Below, in pieces: positions 33,401-45,300 of a stretch of 54,998 nucleotides of DNA. Source of the DNA: Zygnema cylindricum (taxonomy: Eukaryota > Streptophyta > Zygnematophyceae > Zygnematales > Zygnemataceae). The stretch spans positions 1 through 54,998 of the forward strand of contig JBBHKE010002883.1 of assembly GCA_037447655.1 (NCBI GenBank). The letters are read 5' to 3'. The notes beneath the pieces were generated by a model. The model had not been told where the DNA came from. It worked only from the letters and a program-made list of their open reading frames with translations, and did no database searches. Numbering within the stretch: position 1 is the first letter of the stretch; the number at the start of each line of letters is the position of its first letter. Made by a program: the position numbers and the translations under genes.

Positions 33401-35791
33401 CATGCTTTGAGCTTCTCTTTTCGATATTCTTTGAAGGAAATTAACATGATGCACAAATAGCATTTAAGTCCAATCAGTAACATAATTAGCAAACCTGACA
33501 ATCGATGCATCAGCACAACCAGAAAACAAATGATTCGTTCATTCAAGTGAAGAAACATGCTTCAGCAAAATAGTTTAGCGACCAAAACATGGATGAGCTA
33601 GCATGATGTACGAAGAACTAAAATTGTTTGACGAACTTTAACGTTATATCCATAGACTTCAAAAAGTCTTCTAATCAGACACTATGCTCCTGCTATTAAT
33701 TTTGCCTTACAAAGACAATGAGGCTGAAAGTCCCTGTGTTCCACGTACACTGCTCTCACCAATCAGACAAAGATCGGAGTGGTTTACATTGATACTTCCA
33801 AAAGACCCTTTGGAAGACATGAATCACTAACAGAGTAAACAAATTATGACCGTGAAGTTTATATGAATCCAATTCAGCTCCATACAACATGGCTGATTTT
33901 TAACCGTCTAAAGAACAAGAGTCAAGAAAAAAACGACCAGTATTATCAACGCTATTTTGCTATCAGAGCGCAAAAAAAACACCGGCATCAAATTAGTGTT
34001 ACTCCTAATAGTGATACACGATCTACACAAACAGATGGTTTCCTGGTGGTATGGATTTGACTCACTCACCTCGTTGTGGTCGTGTAATGCAAATCCTCCT
34101 CGTCATCTGAAGATCCAGAACTGTCGGAACTGTCATCCAAGCTTATCCTGAATCCACTTCCCCCTTTTGAGGAAGAAGTATTCAATGGGGATTCCGAACT
34201 CCTGCATCCATAAATGTACTCATCAAGTTTGAGCCATTGACAAATACCATACACTAACATGAAAAAAAAGAGGGAGAGAGACGGAGGGAGGGAGGGAGAG
34301 AGGAGGGAGAGGGAGGGAGGGAGAGGGAGGGAGGGGGGAAGGAGAGAGAGGAAGGGAGAGGGAGAGAGGGGGAGGGAGGAAGAAGGAGGGGGGGGGGGGG
34401 GGCGGCTACACCATGTCATGTGGGAAAACATGTGAATGCTTGTACACATTTTTTTTTAATAACTAGCGTGGTCTGCAATAATTTCTGTGTAATCCGAAAA
34501 AATCTGCTCCTAAATTTGTGTGTCCGGACTTATTATTTGTGTGTGCACGGTGCCTTGTAAGAGACTGCAAATATAAAAATTAAAAGAAACCTATTTGAGG
34601 ATGTAAAACCATGTAGGTATCATAAACTGACTCATAAGAGTGTTACACAACAACTGACACCTGGAGAGATTAAGTACCACTAACAAAGTAGAAAAATCAC
34701 AGAAGTAGTCATGAAAAGACGAACAACAGTACAGCTATTTATAGTACCTTATACTTCACCAAAAACTGGTATTAGTGTGAGTCATGTTAGCAAGTTCGAC
34801 TTCATATTATTAATCATATTCAACCACCACTGTCGGTGCGATACTTTTGCAAAGCATAAATCTCAAACCGACTGATTATCTGTTTCGGAGATGTTAAAAC
34901 GACAATTATCCTGGATAGAATACATTCCCGCGCTAAATTAATTCATACCATAGGGTAGACCACACTAATAGTCTGGGAAGGCTGTTCTTAGAGAGCAAGA
35001 ACGGCAGAAAAAAACTAGTTGACAAAAGAATTACTAATAATACTTGTTAAAAAGCACCAAAAACGAGACAAATTGATGAAAGGAAAGGAAGAGATTTACA
35101 ATTCTGTGACATAAAAAAGCATAAAATTAAAGGAAAGGACGAGATTGCAATTGTGTGAGGTAATACTTATTAAAAAGTATACAAAGGACAAATTGAGGAA
35201 AGGAAAGAAAGAGATTTACAATCGTGTGAAATAATACATATTAAAAAACATAAGAAAAGCGGGACACGTTGATGAAAGGAAAGGACAAGATTTACAATCG
35301 GGAGGTAAAACTTATTAAGAAGCAGAAAATGAGAAGGAAGGGAAAAACTAACAACCGTATGAGCTAATACTTACTAAAAAGCGTAAAACACAAGGACAAG
35401 TTGATGAAAGGAAAGCAAGGTATTTACAATTTAGTGAGGTAATAATACTTATGCAAAAGCAGAAAATGAAACGGAGGAGAGAAATTTACAATCGTGTGAC
35501 GTTAACTTTACTGCTGGAGCTCGTATGCTCCAACTTTACAAGCTCGTCAAGCTCCTTGTTGAGGTCTCTCAGGCTCCAATCTGCATTTACATTTAAACTT
35601 GACTGCTTAGGAGTCAACTCTAACCGTTTAGTCAAAGATGACGGACTTCCAAAAGATGACGGAGAATCTAGAAGAAATCCTCTTGGAGACAAAAAGGAAG
35701 AGGAGGCTACTGGTGATTTAGGAGATAAAGAATCTCCTACAGAAAGGGAATCCAATCGTGGAAAAGGCAAAGGAGAGAAAGGAAAAACCAT
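24403..35791 (-). CDS. GLE1: mRNA export factor GLE1 (nuclear pore)
   Basis: Gle1 sits on the cytoplasmic side of the nuclear pore and, with inositol hexakisphosphate, activates the DEAD-box helicase that strips export factors from mRNA. Exons found: 35791-35512, 34201-34070, 32699-32564, 31834-31686, 30945-30765, 29853-29602, 28310-28158, 27835-27765, 27298-27217, 26731-26666, 26287-26204, 25649-25518, 25166-25044, 24624-24403; about 680 aa (Arabidopsis near 610). The N-terminus is Ser/Pro-rich, then acidic (SSDSSGSSDDEED). A long charged coiled coil follows (RDAAVEEAKRRQLAEAQAEK). The GLE1 fold has MQLLMDPAMPQQLVALWLA, LARLNEVCIYTVPRYFVYTK, DYFKKIGYGEVDGKLESTD, LKEGWAWFARLLNKLPANR and AGYRLFREYPRPFLKVI. 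The exon 1 to 34201 junction breaks phase: a small exon is missing or another donor is used. The acceptor at 28310 was chosen to keep phase; 28276 has a better AG context but breaks frame. Confidence 0.93.
24731..24859. mobile_element. Small palindromic MITE (ATGTGCGAAA family), copy 2
   Basis: In the last GLE1 intron. Left ATGTGCAAAAACATCTGGAA and right TTCCAATGGATTTCGGACAT are inverted. The next bases (ACGATAAATATTGTTA and TAACAATATAGTG) also pair. It is related to 21740-21861. Confidence 0.6.
27105..27206 (-). repeat. GA/CT tract next to a GLE1 donor site
   Basis: A purine-rich plus strand made of GAGA and GGGA blocks. In the transcript it is a CU-rich run beginning ~11 nt after the donor at 27216. 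Confidence 0.8.
27505..27530 (+). mobile_element. Solo left end of CACCGTG-type MITE
   Basis: TATGCCGTGTATCGCTATTAG followed by AGTTA matches the left TIR consensus of the TA-target family with one or two changes. No right end was found; it lies in a GLE1 intron. Confidence 0.4.
29261..29434 (-). other. 57-aa ATG-to-stop frame inside a GLE1 intron
   Basis: ATG at 29434, TAA at 29261-29263. The product starts MGILLKSDGSFFFYKLQ and contains IIELNQQGLLRYIGTAGK, a balanced composition unlike its AT-rich surroundings. No homologue is recognised and no splice signals tie it to GLE1. It may be chance or a fragment of another gene. Confidence 0.2.
31532..31690 (-). repeat. Tandem duplication across a GLE1 donor site
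   Basis: TGAATGTCCTC..CA and TTCTCATG..CCTTACATG blocks at 31641-31690 recur at 31555-31605, with a third partial start at 31532. The repeat includes the last few exon bases and the donor of exon 31834-31686, so a decoy GTAAGG donor lies ~85 bp downstream. Confidence 0.75.
32337..32363 (-). mobile_element. Solo right end of CACCGTG-type MITE
   Basis: CTAACAGCGATCCACGGTGTA matches the right TIR of the TA-target family. A left end could not be found within 400 bp, so it is truncated or decayed; it lies in a GLE1 intron. Confidence 0.45.
32653..32920 (-). repeat. Tandem duplication across a GLE1 acceptor site
   Basis: Period ~139 bp. The first ~45 nt of exon 32699-32564, its acceptor and ~95 bp of upstream intron (ATCTGTAAATTCCAACCGCC, GTGACATAAAGACC, AGCTGTCAT) recur at 32792-32920 as ATCAGTAAATTCAAACCGCC, GTGACAGAAAGACC and AGCTGTCAT. 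The copy destroys the acceptor context only partly. Confidence 0.85.
34269..34402 (-). repeat. GGGA-rich tract ending in a run of 15 G
   Basis: The plus strand has dozens of GGGA/GGGAGG blocks and a 15-G homopolymer at 34388-34402. On the gene strand it is C/T-only and starts ~67 nt upstream of the acceptor at 34202. The G-rich strand meets the simple G-quadruplex pattern many times. Confidence 0.85.
35030..35510 (-). repeat. ~80-bp tandem array abutting the GLE1 exon 1 donor
   Basis: About six diverged units, each with a block like GAAAGGAAAGGAAGAGATTTACAA followed by TGTGAGGTAATACTTA and AAAAAGCATAAAA. The last unit runs into the donor of exon 35791-35512, so each unit carries donor-proximal intron sequence. 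Confidence 0.75.
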
Positions 35792-36047
35792 GATTATTGA
35801 TTCTCAGTCCGCCTCTCCTTAACGAGTTTATTACTTTATTTCTCTTCTAACACGCTTTTACACACTTCATTTTGACAAATCCTTCCCTCTTTTTTCCAAT
35901 TTTTTTCATAATTGCTTGTCAAATTGCGTTCATTAAATTTTCAGGAGAGTTTGCACTTTTCGAAGAGGTGAACTGCCCATCGGCGCCTTACACGTCATAT
36001 ATTCAGCCGCTGTACAAAAGATACTGGCAATGAAGCAGGCTTTGTCA

Positions 36048-36743
36048 GGGCGTGTCCCCATGTGTTCAAGTAAGGGTTTTTTTCCGTCGTTTACACAGAA
36101 AATGGGACTTCCTACTTGAAAATATTACGCCGTACGAAAAATGGGCAAAAACTCAAATACATTTTGCGTCATCTTGGAACTTGAAAGGTACGGCGATTTG
36201 GCAGTATTATCATCGCGACCCACTTCCAGCTCATCTTCACACTTGCAATGAAATCAAATCACGACCTGCTTTTAATCAAAATACTACCCTATTGACGAAT
36301 AGAAATCTTGGGTTGCACGCGTCAAAAGTTTTCATTTGTTTTTTTGCAGTTGGGAGAATACACGAAAAAAAAAATGTTTGTCCGTTTGCTTATGTTGTCC
36401 ACTTGTGGGCGTCTACAAATGTCATTTTGTAGACGTAGGCGATTGCTTATGTCGTTCACGTGTGGGCGTCAACAAATGACAGTCGGCGTCGACAATTGTC
36501 CCAGTATGTCAGGAGCTCTTTGCGGCGTACAAATGTTCGCAGTTTGTTCCGAGACCGTTGGCGTCTACAAATGTCAGCAGTTTGGGTTTCGCAAGTATTG
36601 GCGACGTGTACAGCTGCCACATATTCAAAATAATGAACGCGCAAGTAACGATTCACATAGGCACACTTTGAAAAGTACACCGTAAAATCAGCGCTAAATT
36701 CCAAAATAACGTTTCAAAATATCGGTTACATGGGGACACGCCC
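36048..36743. mobile_element. PIF/Harbinger-like non-autonomous element, type E
   Basis: A 696-bp element with terminal inverted repeats GGGCGTGTCCCCATG and CATGGGGACACGCCC and a perfect TCA duplication (36045-36047, 36744-36746). It is homologous to 8881-9824 at the ends but lacks its CT-rich middle. A ~57-bp internal repeat (CTTATGT-GT-CAC-TGTGGGCGTC-ACAAATG) occurs near 36389 and 36446. Confidence 0.85.
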
Positions 36744-37371
36744 TCAGAGTTGTCAAAAAAAATTGTTACATTATTTTTATTACGAGAATACCGGATTTTC
36801 AGGAAAGCTGATGATTTTGTGGTGTTTAAACTACGTCATACGTCCCCTAATCACTTTTTAAAATTTTTACCGAAGCGAAATTACGTTTTCGAAGTTCGTT
36901 CTCATGTAAATTAAAACTTTAAAAGTGACGAAGTGAAATGAAAGAAATCGTAGTATGATGACGTGTCTGTATACCATAACTACTGTTCCACGTCGTGACC
37001 GTTGCCGTACGTGTGAACGAACGTTCGAAAACAAAATTTCACTTTCGCGCGTGATCGAGACGCTTTCATTAAACATTCAAACCACTCGTCAATTCTCCCG
37101 CACGTCTAATCAAGAAGAGGACTCTCTACTGCGGGTTAAAGAGTAACGCGTTCGAGTAGTACATAGAGCGCGTTTTCTAAGGGCGTTTCTTTCGTCTACA
37201 CTAGCATGTTTTCTTCTCCCCTTGCCCTTTGGTGGGCTCCGCTATATTCGGCTGGCTCCACCTTCCCTTTTTCTTTTCATGTATATTGTTAAAGCGACCC
37301 TAATTTGTCCGGACATGAACCGAGTTGAGTCTGCCAAGTACCCTAGAGAGTCAACCCTATTTCTTGTTTGA

Positions 37372-38097
37372 AATCTTACTCCCGCTACAATTTTCCGCGG
37401 ATACTTTGGAGGGGGGCACGACAACTCTCGCATCAAAGTGAGTCCACAATTTGATTTTTTTGAAAAGTGTGAGAGTGTTAACCTCATCGGTAGAGGTTAT
37501 TTCGTTTCAACACACACACCGGCGATAACGTCAAGCTTTGTGTATCAAATACTATTTCCACCATTCCACACGGCGTGCGAGAACACACAAACATGTTGTC
37601 CACTGGCTCGTACACTTCATCGCCCCTCGCAAGCGGCGGGCATCCCACTCCCCATCGCCATCTTCTTTGGATCACGTTCGAACCTTTTTTACATCTCATA
37701 TGAGAACCCTGACCCTCCACCGGAAACCTCCCAAGCCATCATTCTCCCCCAACCCACCTTACTACCAATAACCACCATTCCAACCACAATTACCGACCTT
37801 TACACAAAAGTCATGTGGGGATGTACAAACAAATGTAGGTATGCCACCACTAGCTCCTGCAAACCCCTTCCATCCTCACCTTGCACAGAGCCCTCCCTTA
37901 TCTTTGTTGCCCCTTCTCCCACATTCGGGGAACATTCTGAAAAATCACATTTTAACCCTCGTTTCCAAGCACCTCTTTCAATCCCTCACCACCTGAGTGA
38001 ACTTGTCCAAACGACTCTTCGACTCTTGTTGGCCTTATTGGATGAAGGAATCAACGCTGACGCGGTGTGGCACTTCCATTTCCTGTTTCTACTTTAG
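37372..38097 (+). other. 242-codon open frame without an early ATG
   Basis: Stop-free from 37372 to TAG at 38095-38097, the longest unexplained frame here. The only ATG is far inside (residues VMWGCTNKC), so as it stands it is not a classic gene. It could be an internal/terminal exon or a retroelement piece. The product is Pro/Ser/Thr-rich, then more helical (HHLSELVQTTLRLLLALLDE). The DNA is C-rich, unlike its neighbours. GGGGGGCACGA occurs just inside its start (37411) and just after its end (38117), in the same orientation. No family is recognised. Confidence 0.25.
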
Positions 38098-38127
38098 ATT
38101 TGTGTTTTTTTACCAAGGGGGGCACGA

Positions 38128-38465
38128 GTAGTGTCCAATTACAGATAAGAATCGGGCTATGGATGTTTCTGTACCTTGTATATCTACTTTGAGTGAAGAG
38201 AATTTTATCTGACATTCCATTATTCCCATTTACAAGTAGTGTGCCAATTACAAATTAGAATTGGGCTATGGATGTTTCTATACGGAGTACATCTACTTTG
38301 AGTGAAGAGATTCTTATCTGACATTCCGTTATTCCCATTTACAAACATATACCAGACACAAGTATTATTAAGGATTTTCATCAAAGACAATCGATGTTTC
38401 AATGTCTCTTCGAGTAAAGAGATTCTAGTCTGATATTCCGTTGTTCCCATTTCTATTGTCTTCTG
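38128..38465. repeat. ~108-bp tandem repeat, about three copies
   Basis: Units share GTAGTGT-CCAATTACA, GGGCTATGGATGTTTCT and GTGAAGAGA-T-TTATCTGACATTCC-TTATTCCCATTTACA. The third unit is partial and diverged. Confidence 0.85.
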
Positions 38466-39364
38466 AAACATATACCTGACATGAACAGTAATGAGACTAT
38501 CAAAGACTGGGATCTTTCACCAACTAATAGTAACAACTAATAATAATCAGTTTCACTAACTAATAATAACAAAAAAACTATAACCAGTTTCACCAACTAA
38601 TAATAATCAGTCATTTCAACCGTACGGCATGTCAGAGGTCGATCTTTAATATACGACGCTATATTGTACATAGTTATAGAAAATACGAAAGAAACAATTT
38701 ACAAACACGTAAAAAAAAGAAAACGGAAAACATAAAATCTCGGCAGACACGACGATTCCCCAATAACCTCTTCAACATTTGCATATAACCCATCGTCCCC
38801 CACCGAAATCCAGAAACAGCTTATAGGGGTGAGAAAATATTTGTGAAGTTCGAAAATTAGAGGCGCTTCTTCTTTAATCATAAATAATTTAAAAAAATAT
38901 ATATATAAAAAAACAACGATATGGTCCACGGAGGGTCATAGCTCCACAACTCTTTAAAAACAATACCCTTAAGAAAGTCATTTCACTTTGTTGTAATTAT
39001 TAAGTGCCATTCTTGTAGCACTTAAAAAATAAGCTACCAACTATCATCCTCCACCAACCACTGACAAGTTTTAATTTTACCAGAGCCATTTTGGTTTCTG
39101 ATTGTCAAATTATCAACTATCACATTAACCCCTTTCTATGCCACCCAGCTCCGTTACATTTTAGGGTTTTCAACTATTACTACTATGGGGTTACCGCTAT
39201 GGAGATCCACAAAAATATAAATACAAAGCCATACCATAAGAAATCGACTAAACTACCCCAAGAATATAGATAACGAGCCAGATTTTACGCTATTTTTTAA
39301 TATCTAGCTTTTCATTCTGCGCCTAAACACTAACTATGGTCTCTCACAGTTTTTGGGATCTGGT

Positions 39365-42300
39365 TTAACCACTCAGACGAAAATCAAATCCCGACGCCCC
39401 GACTTTCTTCAAGTAAGCAAAATGGTCCTTGAGTGCCGCAAAAAACTGCACACAAATGAAAATGTAACAAAATGATAAGTTTTGTGTCTCACGAGTGAAT
39501 AAGCAATAAAAATCTTAGATAATCAAAGAAAGCACTACACCTTACACCATTATTACGGGCGAGGACAACAAATCAGTCACACTCGTTTGACCGAAAATGT
39601 AGCGTTGTACATCGAGAGAATTCAGGGTCCATATTGATATGTCGTAGTATCGAGACCTTCAAAGTTTGATATTTATCGACTTGGCAGATAATTTATCGAT
39701 ATCGTGGTAACTGGCGAAAATCGATCGATAACCGTACGGAACTTGGTGCATAAATCTTTGCCAAATAGAAACGATTTCTTGCCAAATCTTCTTTTGGAAC
39801 ACTTGATTGGCCAAAAATTCTGCGAACGAAAATTTTTATACAGGCAAACTTTATCATGCGGCAATTCATTAAGGTATGGCACAATGTCGCGTACCGTATT
39901 AAAATATATTTTCAGCATCAACGGCGTAGGAAAAAAAAGGTTTGGAAAGTACAAAACATTTTACTGATGCTGATGATATCGCGATATCAATATCGATATT
40001 GTTGCGATAATCGGCGGAATCATTTCTCAGCTCGATATACAGATTATCGAGACTCTTCCATAAGTACATATCGATTATCAGAAAATCCTGTTTGATATAG
40101 AACACTACCAAAATTGTAAAATAACTTCTGACAGCACAACGGACACGAGGAGTGAAGGCTCCCATTGCGACAGAGTCATACAGCGAAACCTGGAGAAGAA
40201 AAAGGTCAGAAAAGCGAAAAGCCGGATTCAAGAAAAACAAGCCATGAAAGAAAGAGGGAAAACACAATTAAAAACATATTGTTTTCGGTGGTCAAAACAT
40301 CTATTCGCGTTTGCAGAGGTGTTATAAGTGGTGTTGTACATCGGAAGCCCTCCGCCATTAACTGATATGTACGCTTCGAGGCTTATCAATAATCGATATA
40401 TTGGACTATACATCGGTAATCAGAAATTGAATCTGTATTATCAGTTTTGGGATATATGATAACCAGATCACAAGATCACTTTTAAGGGGAATATCGAAGG
40501 GCGACCTTTTGTACAGCTATTCCCAGGAATGTTCCAAGCTGGTTGTGTTTTTGATTTTTTGTATTTTTATATTTTGGCAGGTTGTTGTACTTCAAATAGT
40601 CTACTCGTGATCTTCCTTGACGAGTATGCTGCCACGGTCGAATCGTGACATGTTCCTTGTCCGTAATGACTGTGCTGTCACGCGACGAGGTGTGCCATAT
40701 TTCGTTGTCCGTAATAATGTAAGACAGCCACATCTTAATAATCCCGTACTTTACCCTATGCTTCAATATGTTATGCATTTGTACTATACACTATATGTTT
40801 ATATTATACATCATGACCGATATCATATATTTACAGTAATATCACAATATTGACTGGTCTGAGGCAAATTACTGCTGATCATAGTTTAGCCCTCAACCGA
40901 AAGTATTGGTAACTTGGCCAACTGATAATTTTACAGATCGGTTATCGGGCATACCGGGTTTTTCCAACCACTGATATACAACACTAGTTACAAGCACATC
41001 ACTAGTACAACATCGGTAGTCTATTCTTCAACACGAAACATTTTTGTTTTACCATTGACATTAGTCACAAAACATGGCATATCCCTATTCTTCCCCTCCT
41101 GACAACTTTGTTATAATCGAAACATTTAGCGTGATATGTGGACACATGTGAATAAGAAGTAATGCTGGTTTGATTCGTCCTTTCACCATGATTTTGAATG
41201 CATGAACGTTCCATGAATGGTTGAAAATAGGAAGAGATAGGCAGGGAGATGGACTCACTGTAGGGTAGCAATGGTAAGGTACTCCGAACTCCTTACAAAC
41301 GGACTCCACTATGGGCTTTAGAGAGGGGTAATGAACGTGGCACACACCCGGAAACAAATGATGTTCAATCTGCAAAAATGTTGAAACCCATCGAACAATG
41401 TTGCTTCATTACCGTGATTTAAACTTTTTGCACACAAATGGAGACATAGATGGATAGAATCGATGCAAATCTGAACCTACAATGAATACCAGGCACGCCA
41501 ATTGTGGGGACGACATTTTGTTATATCAGAGAATGAAATAAGAGAGATAGTGAAATTTTCATCGACAGTACAAGACCGTGAATGCAGGTAGGAAAGACAG
41601 GCAGGAGAGACAGGAGGGTGTAATGCTGAGAAAAATTGAGATGAGAAGATGAGAACAAAAGAAGAAAGAGTAAAAATTTAGACAAAAATATTACCTGATA
41701 ATTTAGTCCACCACTGATGTGTGTCCAGAAAAAGGAATTCGGACTGAAATCGGTCGTTGTTGCTACCTGAATCATAAATATTATGAAAGGTACAACGCCA
41801 ATCGTTATTAGCGTGTAAGTTTTTTTAGCGTATACGAATAATTAGCGTAGTTTACGCTAATTGGGAATTTGGAAATTTTCGAAGAAATCGTCTATTCTAA
41901 TTGAGAATTAGGGTTTTTTTTAAATAGTGTGGATAATTCTATTTGAGAATAAAAAAAAAAAAAAAGCGGGACGGAATTAGCGTACACAACGCTAATAACG
42001 ATTGGCGGTGTAGTGTCAGTCTCCAATTCAAGACAGGTTAAAAGAAACACAAGTATGTATAGTTTCATTTAGCATCCCATCCAAACAAACGTGAGAAGTC
42101 TTTTGACGTCTGTTATTAAAAACAACCAGAAAATGATCAACAGTCCACACTAACAGTGGGTTCACCTTTTGTTAAGATGCCACAATGACGATTATGTAGT
42201 ATCACAGTTGGATGCCCAATTGGTATCATTTATTGGAGAAACAAGCAATTATGCAATGACAACAACCAGTTACAAAGGAAAAAAACTTATCCACATTATA

Positions 42301-45300
42301 AATGTTTCACAGTGCACATATCCTAACAAACCTGAAAAAACCACACTTAAAAAAAACTGGGCCACATGTATTCTCACAGTTGAATGACTCAGCGAACCTT
42401 CAACAATACATCCTATGAGTTACGAAACAACCTCGGAACAAAATTTCCAAACAATCCTTTAAAAAAAAACGTTTCCTGTACCTGTGCAGCTGCCCATCCT
42501 TTTGCAATTTTTGGCGTTCCCTGGCTGCAGTCTGCTGTGGGAAACTCCGCTTTTTCCACCACATGGGCTACTTGGAATAGAAGGGCCAGAGTCCACCCTT
42601 CTACCAACTGTGCGGTTAAAAAAAGAGAGAGAAAATCAACAGAAAAAATGATGGATATATCGTATGCAAAAGCAAATGAGGTGCAAACGTCAAAACCTAA
42701 GAATGAAAACTGTCGGTGTTAGAATGCAAACTTAATTGTTAGAAGCACAACAAGACAGAAACAAGAAAATCATAAACATTTTGTCGTTAAGGAGGGAGTT
42801 ATGAATCTAACTGTTCTGAATTGTATGGCACCTGGATCATGCCACGATTTTCAGATTTTAAGAAACATGTTTCGGATTTCCTGTCACAATACTGTTTTTG
42901 ATATATGGTTGTAGATGAAGTTGCTCTAGATTTATACAATCGCATTAATAAGATTTAAGGACCTCACATGTTGCATGAATAGACAGGCTGATAGGCGTAT
43001 GAATTTGGAACAATAAGACTAGCAATAAGATTTCATACCTCTCTCCAAACCTACAAAATATTATAGAATTTTGGAAATTTATCTTTTTTGGTTCATACAG
43101 TTAAGTCTTCGACGAGCACCGACAAATTTCACTGTTAGGAAAAGAAGTGTACACCTCTTGTACTTTCACGAATATACAAGCACAGAATATGTAAGGTTAC
43201 ATACATCGGATACAATATGCGGAATTAGCAAAAAAATTAGGCAGCCTACTTGGAGTTTTTCGAGCACTGTTATCTTCAGCTTCTATCAGGTTTTAAGGTG
43301 TTTTTCGGGTTAAGAAAGAGGAAATTTTCACATCCATTGCCTTTAATTAAAGCTTTTCCAAGTCTTCCCTATATTATAGAACACTAGCCAGTTTTGACAT
43401 TGGCCCCCCTTCTCATGTTCTCCCTCAGTTCTATTCCTCTTCCTTCCCAAAATGAAGACTTGAACAAACATGGCAATCTAATTTTCACTACCAGAAATGA
43501 CATTAGGCAAAAGAAAAAAGTACATAGGGGGGAAAGGAGTCAAAACGAGCAACAACCCACCTGTGATACGAGGTAGAGAAAAATGAAAGTTCCAAGACTA
43601 TGTGTTCCCCATATCGCAGGCAAAACAAACATATAAAAAGAATAAACCAATTTCCCTCCCCAAAAAATCGCCAACTCCAAAGGCGTCATTTTCGCTATTT
43701 TCACTCTGAAAATGCAAATCAACGACAACCAAAAGTTTGGAAAAAGAAGTAAACGCATGTAAAATGAAGGGATGTCAGCCTACTGCACCAAAGTTAATTG
43801 ACGTTTGTGAAAGCAAGAACAATGGTCTACAACAAATCAAGAAGAGAGTACTATACAAAGGATCTAAAAAAAAATATCCTCTTATGGTTTAAAAAAAAAG
43901 CACATATTATGTTTCAGAACCGGAGGATCTGCTACAGAAAGACTAGTGACATTGTAAAATTTTGTTGGTGCAAAAAACTTACGGGCCAATAGATCCTGAA
44001 AAATAGGAGTCGAAATCGTCTAGAAACACACTTTTTAGAGCAAGGAGACCATAAAGGGCCCCCAGATAAATATGCTGCAGCCAGCTTTTGCCCCAAACCG
44101 CTGCTAAGAAATTCATTGGCAGTCTATAAAATGCTCAGATCAAACATAAATGAGAGGGAAACAGAGAAGAGGTCAAGGAGAGCGAAAGGGAAAGGAAACA
44201 GGAAGTGTCAGAGAGAGGGAGAGCAGTTGAAACCAAACTCTTCAACCATGTTCAAATATAGTGCCTAGTTACAAGACTCCCAAAAGATTCAATTCAGAGC
44301 GAGGCTATAAATTGCCATATTTTCCCCCGTCCTTACAAAACTAAGGCGAAGAGTAACAGTTTTTCATGTCCGAATGAATGGCGTGAACAGTCAATTTATA
44401 AAATTTCCTGTCAATTTGATCCTGACCTGATAGGCATGGTACCACTGAACTGGTTGTTGCGCAGTGACTCGTCGGACGTCAGGATCCTTCACTCCTGCAA
44501 AATGGGTAAAAAGAGACTAAAAATCATGAATGTATAGCAATCTTTCAAAGGTTCCCACCTAAAAAGCTTGTTGGGCTCATGTTTTCTGGTCCACCTTATG
44601 AGATACGAAAACATACACATTGGAATAACAATATTGCCCCCAAAACAAAACAAAAAAAAGCAACTGCCTAATTTCACTTTGCTAAATAATCGTTGACCTC
44701 GTTCTGAAAACCGAATCAAATTGCGATAGGAGAGGTGCTCCCCTTACGAACTGACGTCCTTGCTTTGCAACATGAAGTGTAGTCCAGTCTATGGTCTATA
44801 AATGGTTAGTTAGCTGATTCTACGCTTGAGATAACGTGGGATTCGCCAAAAGTGAGAGAGTTGCACCCTTATTAGTGTGGACATGAACCACCAGAACAAC
44901 ACAAACACAAAGTAAAAAGCAGCCAGAATCGCAATCTCAAGCTCGTGATCTGAACAGTCGGCCTTGGAACGCTTTCAATCTTGACCACTCTAGACCACAA
45001 AGTTTATAGAAGGAAATAATCACTTCCCATAAGCTAAAAAAAGGTTTACTCACGAATATCTGGATCGAAGTTATTAACATTTGTGGTTAAATGATGTCCC
45101 ACCACGTGCTGCTGTCTCCACATGAAGCTGTGACAATCACAAGGAGCAACAAGTAACACAATGAATGTTTTTGTCCTTACTCCACATGTAGCGAACCGTC
45201 GTGACATCCGTGCATTGAACGTTCGAGAGCCCTTCCAACTTTTTCAGGGCCACAGCAAGCGGTTTCATGCCAAACCACAGACATTGCAATCTTAATCTCG

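Larger units (their letters stand above)
36744..39364. other. Spacer between GLE1 and desaturase
   Basis: Apart from the open frame at 37372-38097 and a tandem repeat at 38128, nothing recognisable. It should contain the desaturase 3' UTR at its upper end and the distal GLE1 promoter at its lower end. Confidence 0.5.

Noticed and set aside
39899-40267. 122-codon minus-strand frame with a CCAG acceptor, considered as a desaturase exon
   Set aside because: The exons at 41369-41259 and 39445-39365 join directly in phase and match the family C-terminus, leaving no room for it.
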